Source: Algoriphagus boritolerans DSM 17298 = JCM 18970 (GTDB taxonomy: Bacteria; Bacteroidota; Bacteroidia; Cytophagales; Cyclobacteriaceae). Taken from it: a stretch of DNA of 35,432 nt. The stretch lies in contig NZ_FNVR01000036.1 in assembly GCF_900108085.1 (NCBI RefSeq), positions 1 through 35,432 of the forward strand. Direction: 5' to 3'. Numbering within the stretch: the stretch's first letter is position 1; every line of letters begins with the position of its first letter. A program made the translations under genes and the position numbers. Shown here piece by piece: positions 9,722-17,240 of the stretch. Under the pieces are notes generated by a model. It was not told where the DNA came from. It ran no database searches and saw only the letters and a list, made by a program, of their open reading frames with translations.

Positions 9722-11620
9722 GTGTGCCCGGCATGGGCGATAACTCTAGGGTGAAAGTCCCGAACACGCTTTGCAGTAGGGAGTGTTAACTTAAGACAAG
9801 GGTGTCCATCGCGAGGTGTCCCGATAGCTATCGGGATGAAGGAAGTCGGCGGCAAAGGCGTGGCCTGACGAACAGAAACTGCATGTAAGGCCAAAGGAGG
9901 CTGGATAAGGTTGCATCACAAACCGAAGTCCTATACTGTCCGGAGCCTCCGGGGTAAATGAAGCAGGTTGATGGGATGAAAGTTATCGTTCTTACCCGAG
10001 GAGACCTCATGGACGTGTGGAAACGGCGTATGAAACACAGAGTAAAGCTTATCATGAGGAGTCAGCCGAGGCCATAGTACCAGATATCGGCTATGTCTGG
10101 GAAGGGCAGAACTTTAAGGAGTGAGCAGTGAATGAATGTTACCAGATGAAAGGTAGAGAGCAGAAAATCTTGGAAGAAAAGACCTGCCTGCAGAAGAATA
10201 GGACGGAATCCGAAGGCTATGTAGGAGGGCAGACTTTCATGTGGATAACTGAAAACAACCTCACGGAGAATAACCGATTAGGATATGGACTGTTGGAGTT
10301 CATTCTATCACCATCAAACCTGAATGCAGCTTACCTACAAGTTAAGCGCAACAAAGGAGCTGGAGGTGTTGACAAGATGGAAGTCGAATCCCTGAAGGAT
10401 TATTTTGTTGCCAATAAGGATGAACTATCAACAGCCATATTGTGGGGCAAGTATCGCCCCAACCCTGTTCGTAGGGTAGAGATACCCAAGGACAACGGGC
10501 AGAAACGGCAGCTGGGCATCCCCACGGTAGTGGACAAGGTAGTTCAGCAAGCTATTGCCCAAGTACTCACGCCTCTCTACGAACCCCAGTTTAGCGACCA
10601 TAGCTATGGGTTCAGGCCAAAACGTAACGCCCACCAAGCACTAAAGAAGTCCAGGGATTACATCACGGATGGTTATGGTCATGCAGTCGACTTGGATTTG
10701 GAAAAGTTCTTCGACAAGGTAAACCATAGCAAACTGACAGAAGTACTCTCACGCACTATCAAAGACGGCCGGGTAGTATCATTGATACACAAATACCTCA
10801 ATGCCGGGGTGCAGGTAGGGGGTAGCTTTGAAGCCAGTGAAATGGGTGGACCTTAGGGCGGGCCATTGAGTCCACTACTGAGCAACATCATGCTCAACGA
10901 ACTGGACAAGGAGTTAGAACGTAGGGGTCACAAGTTCGTACGCTATGCAGATGACATGGTTATACTGTGTAAAAGCAAACGAAGTGCAGAACGCGTAATG
11001 GGATCGATTATCCGCTTTTTTGAGTATAAGTTATTCTTGAAAGTGAACAGGGACAAAAGCCAAACAGCCCCGATATCCAAGGTGAAATTCTTGGGATACT
11101 TCTTTTACAAAACCAAAGGGGAAGGGCGACTGCGGGTACACCCAAAGAGTGTATCAAAGATGAAAGCAAAGGACATCACGTAGCAAGGGCTGGGGCAACG
11201 ACCACAGGAAGGAAACACTCCGTCAGTACATTAATGGTTGGGTTAACTACTTCAAGCTGGCAGATATGATAAGGTTGCTGCCAGGAATTGACGAATGGTA
11301 CAGAAAGCGAATAAGGATGGTCATTTGGAAACAATGGAAACGTATAAGTACCAAACTGATGAATCTTGTCAAGCTCGGGGTGAAGAAATCCAAGGCTTGG
11401 GAGTGGGCAAATACTAGGAAGGGCTACTGGCACATCGCCAAAAACTTCATTCTAAATACCACCAGTACCAAGGAAAGACTTAGACAAGCTGGCTATTTAT
11501 TCTTGTCAGAACACTACCAAAAGGTTATGATCAAAACTTAAGGAACCGCCCTGTACCGAACGGTACGCAGGGTGGTGTGAGAGGACAGATAGGGAACTAA
11601 TCCCTATCTTCCTACTCGAT
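9722..11620 (+). mobile_element. Group II intron (1.9 kb)
   Basis: The 5' end GTGTGCCCGGCATGGG matches the bacterial group II consensus GUGYG start and is followed by the domain I motif 'GGGTGAAAGTCCC'. At the 3' end, domain V is readable directly after the maturase stop codon (about 11543-11577; GAACCGCC..GTACCGAACGGTAC..GGTGGTG). Next come domain VI (GATAGGGA ACTAA TCCCTATC) and the typical 3' terminus CCTACTCGAT ending at 11620. The maturase gene lies in domain IV. The intron is oriented opposite to asnS, and its last base is one base from the asnS stop codon, so no gene is interrupted. Domain I holds an 18-bp perfect palindrome (9819-9836). The ribozyme parts look complete, but the protein is broken, so mobility would need a maturase supplied in trans. 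Confidence 0.93.
10146..11541 (+). pseudogene. Group II intron reverse transcriptase/maturase (LtrA-like), broken
   Basis: The frame begins at ATG 10146 (a GTG at 10128 is also in frame). It shows RT motifs in order: 'YRPNPVRRVEIPK', 'RQLGIPTVVDKVVQQAI', 'SYGFRPKRNAHQAL', 'AVDLDLEKFFDKVNH', then the catalytic 'RYADDMVIL' box. The frame is interrupted by TAG at 10854-10856, exactly where family members have Gln in 'PQGGPLSP'. A second lesion, a frameshift near 11170-11190, separates the RT domain from the maturase/X part ('QYINGWVNYFKLADM', 'IWKQWKRISTKL', 'KAWEWANTRKGYW'), which ends at 11541. There is no C-terminal HNH endonuclease region. With a point nonsense and a frameshift, a functional protein is unlikely unless the stop is suppressed and the frame corrected. 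Confidence 0.92.
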
Positions 11621-11621
11621 T

Positions 11622-13073
11622 TCAAAACTCCGCGTTTCCTGGAGTCCTTGGGAATGCAATCACATCTCGAATATTACCCATTCCTGTCACGAATTGTACC
11701 ATTCGCTCAAAACCCAATCCAAAGCCTGCATGAGGAGTGGATCCAAATCTACGGGTGTCGAGAAACCACCACATCTCTTCTTTTGGAATATTCATCTCAT
11801 CCATTCTGGCGGTAAGTACATCCAGTCGTTCTTCACGCTGAGAGCCACCGATGATCTCTCCGATTCCCGGGAATAGAATATCCATGGCAGCTACTGTCTT
11901 TCCGTCTTCGTTTTGACGCATGTAGAAGGATTTGATTTCCTTTGGATAGTCAGTCAGGATGACCGGCTTTTTGAAATGCTTTTCGACCAGATAGCGCTCA
12001 TGCTCCGACTGAAGGTCAGCACCCCAGCTTTCGATCAGGTATTGAAATTTCTTCTTCTTGTTCGGATTAGAGTTTCTCAGGATGTCAATTGCCTCTGTGT
12101 AAGTAATTCGGACAAATTCATTATCAACTACAAATTTGAGTTTGTCCAATAAGTTCAACTCGCTACGCTGATCTGTAGGTTTGGAGCTTTCTTCTTCAAT
12201 AAGTCTGGATTCCAGGAATTTCAGGTCTTCCTGACAGTTTTCCAAAGCGTATTGGATAAGGTATTTCAGAAACTCCTCAGCCAAATCCGCATTGTCCTCT
12301 GCATCATAGAAAGCCATTTCCGGCTCGATCATCCAGAACTCCGCCAAGTGACGTGTGGTGTTAGAATTTTCAGCTCGGAAAGTAGGTCCAAAGGTATAAA
12401 TCTCTGAAAGAGCCATTGCTGCCAATTCCCCTTCGAGCTGACCGGATACAGTCAGGTTGGTTTCCCTTTCGAAGAAATCCTGCTTGAAGTCGACTGATCC
12501 ATCGGTATTTTTTGGAGGATTGCCAATGTCAAAGGTGGTGACTTTGAATGTCTCACCCGCACCTTCAGCATCAGATCCCGTGATGATAGGCGTATGAATA
12601 TAGAAGAAGCCCTTGTCATTGAAATACCTATGAACTGCAAAAGCCAGCGCATGTCGCACCCGGAAGATAGCCCCGAAGGTATTTGTGCGCATTCTTAAAT
12701 GCGCAATTTCCCGAAGAAACTCCAAGGAGTGCTTTTTGGGTTGCAGAGGGTATTTCTCAGGATCTGCTTCGCCTAGTATTTCGATTGACTTTGCATTGAG
12801 TTCTGAGGCTTGTCCTGCGCCCTGAGATTCCACTATAGTTCCCGTAATCTTCACACAAGCCCCGGTGCTGCATTTTTTGAGGATTTCCTCTGAAATCAGG
12901 TTAGGATCTGCCACCACTTGGTAATTGGTGATAATGGAGCCATCATTCAGCGCAATGAAAGAGACATTTTTATTACTTCTTTTGGTGCGAACCCAACCCA
13001 TCAGGGTGATTTCTTGCCCGATTGGATTTTGATCCAGGATGGTCTTGATTTTGACCCGTTTGTTGAATGCCAT
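11622..13073 (-). CDS. asnS: Asparaginyl-tRNA synthetase
   Basis: This is a class II aminoacyl-tRNA synthetase that charges tRNA-Asn. From ATG 13073 it has 483 residues: an N-terminal OB-fold anticodon-binding domain (about 1-115; 'ITLMGWVRTKRSNKNVSFI' region), then the catalytic domain with motif 2 ('TFRAENSNTTRHLAEFWMIE') and motif 3 ('GFGLGFERMVQFVTG'). It ends IRDVIAFPRTPGNAEF, the usual C-terminus of bacterial AsnS. An in-frame start further upstream (13130) would add 19 residues with no family counterpart, so 13073 is preferred. The stop codon is one base from the group II intron, which lies on the other strand. It diverges from rpoN, with 176 bp between the starts. Confidence 0.97.
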   Translation of the reverse strand: MAFNKRVKIKTILDQNPIGQEITLMGWVRTKRSNKNVSFIALNDGSIITNYQVVADPNLISEEILKKCSTGACVKITGTIVESQGAGQASELNAKSIEILGEADPEKYPLQPKKHSLEFLREIAHLRMRTNTFGAIFRVRHALAFAVHRYFNDKGFFYIHTPIITGSDAEGAGETFKVTTFDIGNPPKNTDGSVDFKQDFFERETNLTVSGQLEGELAAMALSEIYTFGPTFRAENSNTTRHLAEFWMIEPEMAFYDAEDNADLAEEFLKYLIQYALENCQEDLKFLESRLIEEESSKPTDQRSELNLLDKLKFVVDNEFVRITYTEAIDILRNSNPNKKKKFQYLIESWGADLQSEHERYLVEKHFKKPVILTDYPKEIKSFYMRQNEDGKTVAAMDILFPGIGEIIGGSQREERLDVLTARMDEMNIPKEEMWWFLDTRRFGSTPHAGFGLGFERMVQFVTGMGNIRDVIAFPRTPGNAEF

Positions 13074-13249
13074 GGGAGATTTCTTTATCGGAAAAAAGTG
13101 CTTTTCCGGCCATTTTTTAGTGGAATGCAAAAAAACGATTAAATCACCTTTTTATCAAAAAATTGCCTCTTTTTCCTAAATTTGATTGCAAAGCTTTTTC
13201 TGTTGAAAAGGCTTTTTTCACTCTAATTCGCAGGTATTAAAAGACATAA

Positions 13250-14710
13250 ATGCAAAAGCTTAATCTAAGTCAATCCCTTTCTCAAAAGCTATCTCCCCAA
13301 CAGATTCAGTTTATAAAACTGCTTCAAGTCCCTACTGCTGAATTGGATACGAGGATAGAAGAGGAGCTGGAAATCAATCCTGCTCTTGAAGAAGGCAAGG
13401 ATGAAGAGCCTGAGCAGGCCCAGGAAGATGAATTTGAGGATTCATTTGACGAGGATTCTGGGCGTGATGATCATGAACTGAATCTGGATGATTACCTCGA
13501 TGATGAATACGGGGGCTACAAAATGCAGGGTGACGGCAATTATAATCCTGATGAGGAAGATCGCGAGATTCCTATTTCATCCCAAGCCTCGCTCCATGAG
13601 CAGCTCATTACCCAGCTTAATTTTCTCAAACTGGATGAGCGCCAAAAAATCATCGGGCAACAGCTTATTGGCAGTATAGAGAATGATGGTTATATCAGAA
13701 GGGATCTGGAGGCGATTATTAATGATTTGGCTTTCAGTCAAAATATCGAGACTGACATCGATGAAATGGAGGAAATTCTCCGAAAAATCCAAAATTTTGA
13801 TCCTGCAGGTATCGCTGCCAGGACGCTTCAGGAATGTTTGATCATTCAGTTGGAGCGCAAAGAGCATCCGGATGATCCTACTGTGATGAATGCTTTATTG
13901 ATTCTCCAGGACTGCTTTGAAGAATTTACCAAGAAGCATTATTCCAAAATCCAAAAGCGACTCGATCTGGACGAGGAGCAGATTAAAGACTCCATCAACC
14001 TGATCACCCGGCTTAACCCTAAGCCGGGAGGCACATCAGATGGCCTGGTACGTACACAATATATCATTCCGGATTTCATTCTTACCAATGTCGGGGGAAA
14101 GCTCGAAGTCAGCCTTAATTCTAGGAATGCTCCTGAACTTCGGATTTCCAGATCGTATTCTGAGATGTTTGAGGCCTACGACAAAAGTGATAAGAAGGAC
14201 AAAAAGCTTAAGGATACTGTCACCTTTGTAAAGCAAAAGTTGGATTCCGCCAAGTGGTTTATTGATGCGATCAAACAAAGGCAAAACACGCTTTTGAGGA
14301 CGATGGAGGCGATTCTGACCTATCAAAAGGAATTTTTTATTGACGGAGACGAAACAAATCTCCGCCCAATGATATTAAAGGATATTGCAGAGCGGATCGG
14401 TATGGATATTTCCACCGTTTCCCGTGTCGCTAATAGTAAGGCGATCCAGACTGAATTTGGTGTTTATCCCTTGAAGTATTTCTTCTCCGAAGGCATCGCT
14501 ACTGACAGTGGAGAAGATGTGAGTAATAGAGAGGTGAAATCGGTACTTCAGACTATGGTAGATGGTGAGGACAAGAAACGACCGCTCTCAGATGACAAAC
14601 TCGTGAAAATGCTTAACAAGTTAGGGTATAATATTGCAAGAAGAACCGTGGCAAAATATCGTGAACAGCTTCAAATCCCAGTGGCAAGGCTAAGAAAAGA
14701 GCTATTGTGA
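13250..14710 (+). CDS. rpoN: RNA polymerase sigma-54 factor
   Basis: The 486-residue protein has the three sigma-54 regions. The N-terminal activator-interacting region is Q/L-rich (MQKLNLSQSLSQKLSPQQIQ, residues 1-50). It is followed by an acidic linker (about 50-110, many D/E) and the core-binding domain (about 120-310; 'IENDGYIRRDLE', 'FDPAGIAARTLQECL'). The DNA-binding domain contains the helix-turn-helix ('MDISTVSRVANSKAIQTEFG') and the RpoN box near the C-terminus ('ARRTVAKYREQLQIP'). It directs core polymerase to -24/-12 promoters that need AAA+ activators. It overlaps the next gene by four bases, so the two are probably translated together. Confidence 0.97.
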   Translation: MQKLNLSQSLSQKLSPQQIQFIKLLQVPTAELDTRIEEELEINPALEEGKDEEPEQAQEDEFEDSFDEDSGRDDHELNLDDYLDDEYGGYKMQGDGNYNPDEEDREIPISSQASLHEQLITQLNFLKLDERQKIIGQQLIGSIENDGYIRRDLEAIINDLAFSQNIETDIDEMEEILRKIQNFDPAGIAARTLQECLIIQLERKEHPDDPTVMNALLILQDCFEEFTKKHYSKIQKRLDLDEEQIKDSINLITRLNPKPGGTSDGLVRTQYIIPDFILTNVGGKLEVSLNSRNAPELRISRSYSEMFEAYDKSDKKDKKLKDTVTFVKQKLDSAKWFIDAIKQRQNTLLRTMEAILTYQKEFFIDGDETNLRPMILKDIAERIGMDISTVSRVANSKAIQTEFGVYPLKYFFSEGIATDSGEDVSNREVKSVLQTMVDGEDKKRPLSDDKLVKMLNKLGYNIARRTVAKYREQLQIPVARLRKELL

Positions 14711-15324
14711 GATCGATTGCCCTAGTGATTTCTGTGGTTTTTCAACCCCTGTTGATGCCTGCTTTAGTCTATGGAATGATCCTTTTCGCAGTTCCGGAGG
14801 CCACCATTATACCAGAGGAGTTTAAGGAACGAATCTTTTTTCTAATTATTCTTTGCACTTTGCTGATTCCGATGGTTACAATTATCGGTCTGAGACTGAG
14901 TGGGACAGTCAAAAGTCTACACATGCCGGAGGTGAGTGATCGCCGTATTCCGTTTATGATTACTTCCCTTTACTTTTTGCTTACCACTTGGTTTTTGTAT
15001 CAAAAGACGACTATCGATCCGGTACTTTGGCTCGGTATGGCTGTCATTTGCATCTCTGTTCTGGTTCTGACAGCAGTAAGTTTTTTTTGGAAAATGTCTG
15101 CCCACATGACCGGAATGGGTGGGTTGATGGCAGTTGTGTTGGTTCTGGGGAGTAAATTTCCAACGTTTCAGGTGCTCTATCCGCTTCTCGGAGTTTTGGT
15201 GCTTTGCGGATTGGTTGCCTCCTGTAGATTAATGCTTCAGGCTCATCGACCCCTTGAGATTTATGTAGGTTGGGGAGTTGGTTTTTTGATTTGTTGGCTG
15301 GGATTTACTTGGATTTGGATATAA
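14707..15324 (+). CDS. Integral membrane protein, PAP2-like remnant signature
   Basis: This 205-residue, very hydrophobic protein has about six predicted membrane segments. The GTG start at 14707 overlaps the rpoN stop codon (GTGA), so this start depends on coupling. Two conserved-looking stretches resemble the catalytic signature of PAP2 phosphatases in weakened form: 'KMSAHMTGMGG' (compare SGH) and 'RLMLQAHRPLEIYVGWGVG' (compare R....HxxxDVxxG). The first PAP2 motif (KxxxxxxRP) is not evident, although 'DRRIPF' stands near residue 78. It could be a lipid-phosphatase-related protein or a non-enzymatic member of that fold. A terminator follows immediately. Confidence 0.75.
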   Translation: MRSIALVISVVFQPLLMPALVYGMILFAVPEATIIPEEFKERIFFLIILCTLLIPMVTIIGLRLSGTVKSLHMPEVSDRRIPFMITSLYFLLTTWFLYQKTTIDPVLWLGMAVICISVLVLTAVSFFWKMSAHMTGMGGLMAVVLVLGSKFPTFQVLYPLLGVLVLCGLVASCRLMLQAHRPLEIYVGWGVGFLICWLGFTWIWI

Positions 15325-15329
15325 AAAAA

Positions 15330-15357
15330 CCGGAAATACTCCGGATAATATTTTTTT
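15330..15357 (+). terminator. Terminator of the rpoN-membrane protein operon
   Basis: CCGGA (15330-15334) pairs with TCCGG (15340-15344), then ATAATA and seven T. The remaining intergenic DNA to 15527 holds nested short inverted repeats (see findings) and no gene. Confidence 0.7.
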
Positions 15358-15527
15358 AATCTGATTATACGCTATTCTGCCAGTAGAGGAATATACCCTT
15401 GATTTTGGGCTGGGAGACCGAATACGGAAGACCGAAGAAGTCCAAGAATTGGCATTTACTAGTTCATTTGAACTTCGAAGTTAGCTACTGGCAAAGTTCC
15501 GTATATCCATATTTTTTTAAGATGCTT

Positions 15528-16274
15528 TTAGAAAACTGAAACTGCCAGACCGAAATTTATTTGACTTGCTTCCGTAGCAAAAGGACCTCTTCCAGCCTGC
15601 CAAACATCATTTAGGTAAAAGTTGCCCCAGACATAGAACCCTGGAGAGCCTGCTTTGACAGAGACTGCATATCGGATTTTTTCCAATCCAAAGTTTTGAG
15701 AGTCCTTGATTTTGCGGGTATCGAAAGCTTCTGACTCATATTTCACCTTGGTATGCGCTTCATAGAGGAAGCCCACCTTACCTCCAATACTGAATCTGAA
15801 GCTTTTGCTGTAATTGTTTTTATTGATGTGATACCTGAGGTCCAAAGGGATTTCCAAATAATTTGCCGCAAAATTATTTCTGTTGATGCTGATGTTCTCA
15901 CCATATACATCGGCCACATCCACTAGCCTGGATGATTCTGCTCCCAGTGTTGGATTAATAAAAAGGTTTTGATTGTCACCAAATTGATACTTGTCAGTAC
16001 CTAAACCAATACCCGGATTTAAGGTAAAACCTGATTTTTCACCTAAAATATTGACGGGGAACTGATAAGAAACATTGAATGTTCTGGATCCAAAAAAATT
16101 CGTTTCGATATCGGCCGGTCGGTTTGTCAAAAGGTTAAAGCCAAATTCTATGTTTAAATCATTTGGGATATTGGGACGACCTCCAATTGGTGATTTTGGT
16201 TTAGTCTCGGAATCCTGTGCCTGCAGAGATTGAAATAAAAAGATAGCAAGGGACAGTGTAAATAATTTTTTCAT
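15528..16274 (-). CDS. Outer-membrane beta-barrel protein (PorT/OMP_b-brl-like)
   Basis: This is a 248-residue protein from ATG 16274; the frame also extends to an in-frame TTG one codon earlier. The signal peptide is 1-20 (MKKLFTLSLAIFLFQSLQAQ). The mature part is a string of amphipathic strands ending in aromatic residues ('NIEFGFNLL', 'FNVSYQFPV', 'YLEIPLDLRYHI', 'RFSIGGKVGFLYEA', 'YAVSVKAG') and ends in a terminal strand 'INFGLAVSVF' with C-terminal Phe, as expected for an outer-membrane barrel. 'YLEIPLDLRY' is the common signature of Bacteroidota small barrel proteins. The role is unknown. It is the last host gene before the tRNA where the element is inserted. Confidence 0.82.
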   Translation of the reverse strand: MKKLFTLSLAIFLFQSLQAQDSETKPKSPIGGRPNIPNDLNIEFGFNLLTNRPADIETNFFGSRTFNVSYQFPVNILGEKSGFTLNPGIGLGTDKYQFGDNQNLFINPTLGAESSRLVDVADVYGENISINRNNFAANYLEIPLDLRYHINKNNYSKSFRFSIGGKVGFLYEAHTKVKYESEAFDTRKIKDSQNFGLEKIRYAVSVKAGSPGFYVWGNFYLNDVWQAGRGPFATEASQINFGLAVSVF

Positions 16275-16409
16275 CAAAAGAGGTTTCTAATCATTGGAAT
16301 GTGGGCAAAAATATGAAATCCCGAAGGATTTACCTGCTTGACAGTCTTAATTATTCTTAAGGGTTACTAGAGACTTTGGATTCCTACGAAGGTTTCTTGG
16401 TAAAATGAG

Positions 16410-16440
16410 TTTGCATAAAAAAGAAATATAGGTACCTTTG
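16410..16440 (+). promoter_or_regulatory. Bacteroidota-type promoter of tRNA-Arg (left copy)
   Basis: TTTG at 16410-16413, 19 bp, then TACCTTTG at 16433-16440. This is an exact match to the TTTG-N19-TAnnTTTG consensus, and the tRNA begins 12 bp later. The left end of the 92-bp attachment repeat falls inside this -7 box. Confidence 0.85.
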
Positions 16441-16528
16441 CGCACCAATATGGCTTCGTAGCTCAATTGAATAGAGCACCTGATTACGGCTCAGGAGGTT
16501 TCAGGTTTGAATCCTGACGAGGTCACAA
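16437..16528 (+). repeat. attL: 92-bp direct repeat containing tRNA-Arg
   Basis: Identical base for base to 35136-35227. It starts at TTTG of the tRNA promoter -7 box and ends with CAA just after the tRNA. Sequences diverge on both sides, as expected for recombination between a chromosomal tRNA and a copy carried by the element. Confidence 0.95.
16452..16525 (+). tRNA. tRNA-Arg (anticodon ACG), left copy
   Basis: 74 nt. Acceptor stem GGCTTCG/CGAGGTC (two G-U pairs) plus discriminator A; D arm AGCTC..GAGC; anticodon stem CCTGA/TCAGG with loop TTACGGC, giving anticodon ACG. The T arm is TCAGG TTTGAAT CCTGA. CCA is not encoded. This copy keeps the ancestral host promoter. Confidence 0.96.
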
Positions 16529-16536
16529 GATACGAC

Positions 16537-16553
16537 AAACCAGACGGGTTTTT
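16537..16553 (+). terminator. Short hairpin with T-run after the left tRNA
   Basis: AAACC (16537-16541) pairs with GGTTT (16547-16551) followed by T residues. It is a weak element-derived replacement for the original tRNA terminator, which is now at 35229-35255. Confidence 0.4.
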
Positions 16554-16559
16554 CAGCAG

Positions 16560-16583
16560 TTTTGTCTCCCTTTTTTGTCTCCC
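16560..16583 (+). repeat. Two TTTTGTCTCCC repeats, 13 bp apart, near attL
   Basis: TTTTGTCTCCC occurs at 16560-16570 and 16573-16583. Partial inverted copies follow (GACAAAA at 16597-16603, GGAGACA at 16606-16612). A similar pair with the same 13-bp phase lies beside attR (35055-35077). They are candidate integrase arm-binding sites. Confidence 0.6.
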
Positions 16584-16614
16584 TTTTTTCGAGGCAGACA
16601 AAAGTGGAGACATG

Positions 16615-16646
16615 AAAAAAGGGAGGGCTTCGGTTCCTCCCTTTTT
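16615..16646. terminator. Strong bidirectional terminator
   Basis: AAAAAA-GGGAGG (16615-16626), loop GCTTCGGTT, CCTCCC-TTTTT (16636-16646). It has A/T tracts on both sides and so works on both strands. It ends the leftward operon that finishes with the RadC-like gene and separates it from the tRNA. Confidence 0.85.
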
Positions 16647-16738
16647 AGTTTACAGCCAGTGCAGAACTTTTGACCTCCACTGATCACATTTCGGTGAAAT
16701 TTTCCACGTCTGCCATAAAACTTTTTCTGACCACACTG

Positions 16739-17188
16739 TCAGATTTTGCCTTCATCCGCAAAGCTGTAGTAGCCGCTTCTTGGAGTCAGGATCAAGTGAT
16801 CGAAAAGCTCAACATCAACCCACCGACATGCCTGTTTAATGTTCTCGGTCATTCGAAGATCCTGGGCCGAAGGGTCCTTTCTTCCCGAGGGATGATTGTG
16901 CGCAAGGACGATGGATGATGCCAGCGTTTTCAACGCCATGGTTAGAATGAGCTTTGGATCACATACCACCGAAGCGACTCCTCCTTGAAACGCCTTATAA
17001 TACCCGATCACCTGGTTGGATCGGTTCAAGTAGAGAATCACGAATTCCTCCCGTGCTTCGATCAAGTCCTGATCAAACACACGTTTCAGAATTTCGAAAC
17101 TGTCCCGACTGTTTTTGATGGTGCCCATCACTGGATCTTCTGAAGTCCTGTGGTAGCTGAGCTTGAGTTCGTATAGAAAGTTCTTCAT
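16739..17188 (-). CDS. RadC-like JAB/JAMM domain protein
   Basis: This 149-residue protein contains only the RadC-type JAB domain, without the N-terminal helix-hairpin-helix of full RadC. The metal-site motif is seen at about residues 97-110, HNHPSGRKDPSAQD (HxHPSG..xPSxxD), with an upstream acidic residue at E47/E48 ('AREEFVILYLN'). Short RadC-like proteins of this length are common in integrated elements of Bacteroidota. Their role is uncertain; a metal-dependent nuclease or peptidase role tied to replication or recombination has been suggested. It is the last gene of the leftward cluster, 52 bp after the DUF3871 gene, with a hairpin between them and a strong terminator after it. Confidence 0.9.
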   Translation of the reverse strand: MKNFLYELKLSYHRTSEDPVMGTIKNSRDSFEILKRVFDQDLIEAREEFVILYLNRSNQVIGYYKAFQGGVASVVCDPKLILTMALKTLASSIVLAHNHPSGRKDPSAQDLRMTENIKQACRWVDVELFDHLILTPRSGYYSFADEGKI

Positions 17189-17209
17189 AACGTCACAGTT
17201 TTAAGGAAA

Positions 17210-17232
17210 CCCCACTGCTTGTGACAGTGGGG
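17210..17232 (-). terminator. Perfect 8-bp hairpin between the DUF3871 and RadC-like genes
   Basis: CCCCACTG (17210-17217), loop of 7, CAGTGGGG (17225-17232). On the minus strand it is followed only by TTTCC, so it is a weak terminator or an mRNA-processing or stability structure in the intergenic region. Confidence 0.6.
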
Positions 17233-17240
17233 ATTGTTCC

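Noticed and set aside
10146..11541. Reverse transcriptase as part of a retron or a DRT/Abi defence system
   Set aside because: The flanking ribozyme ends, domain V and the maturase X region show it is a group II intron protein, and it is broken.
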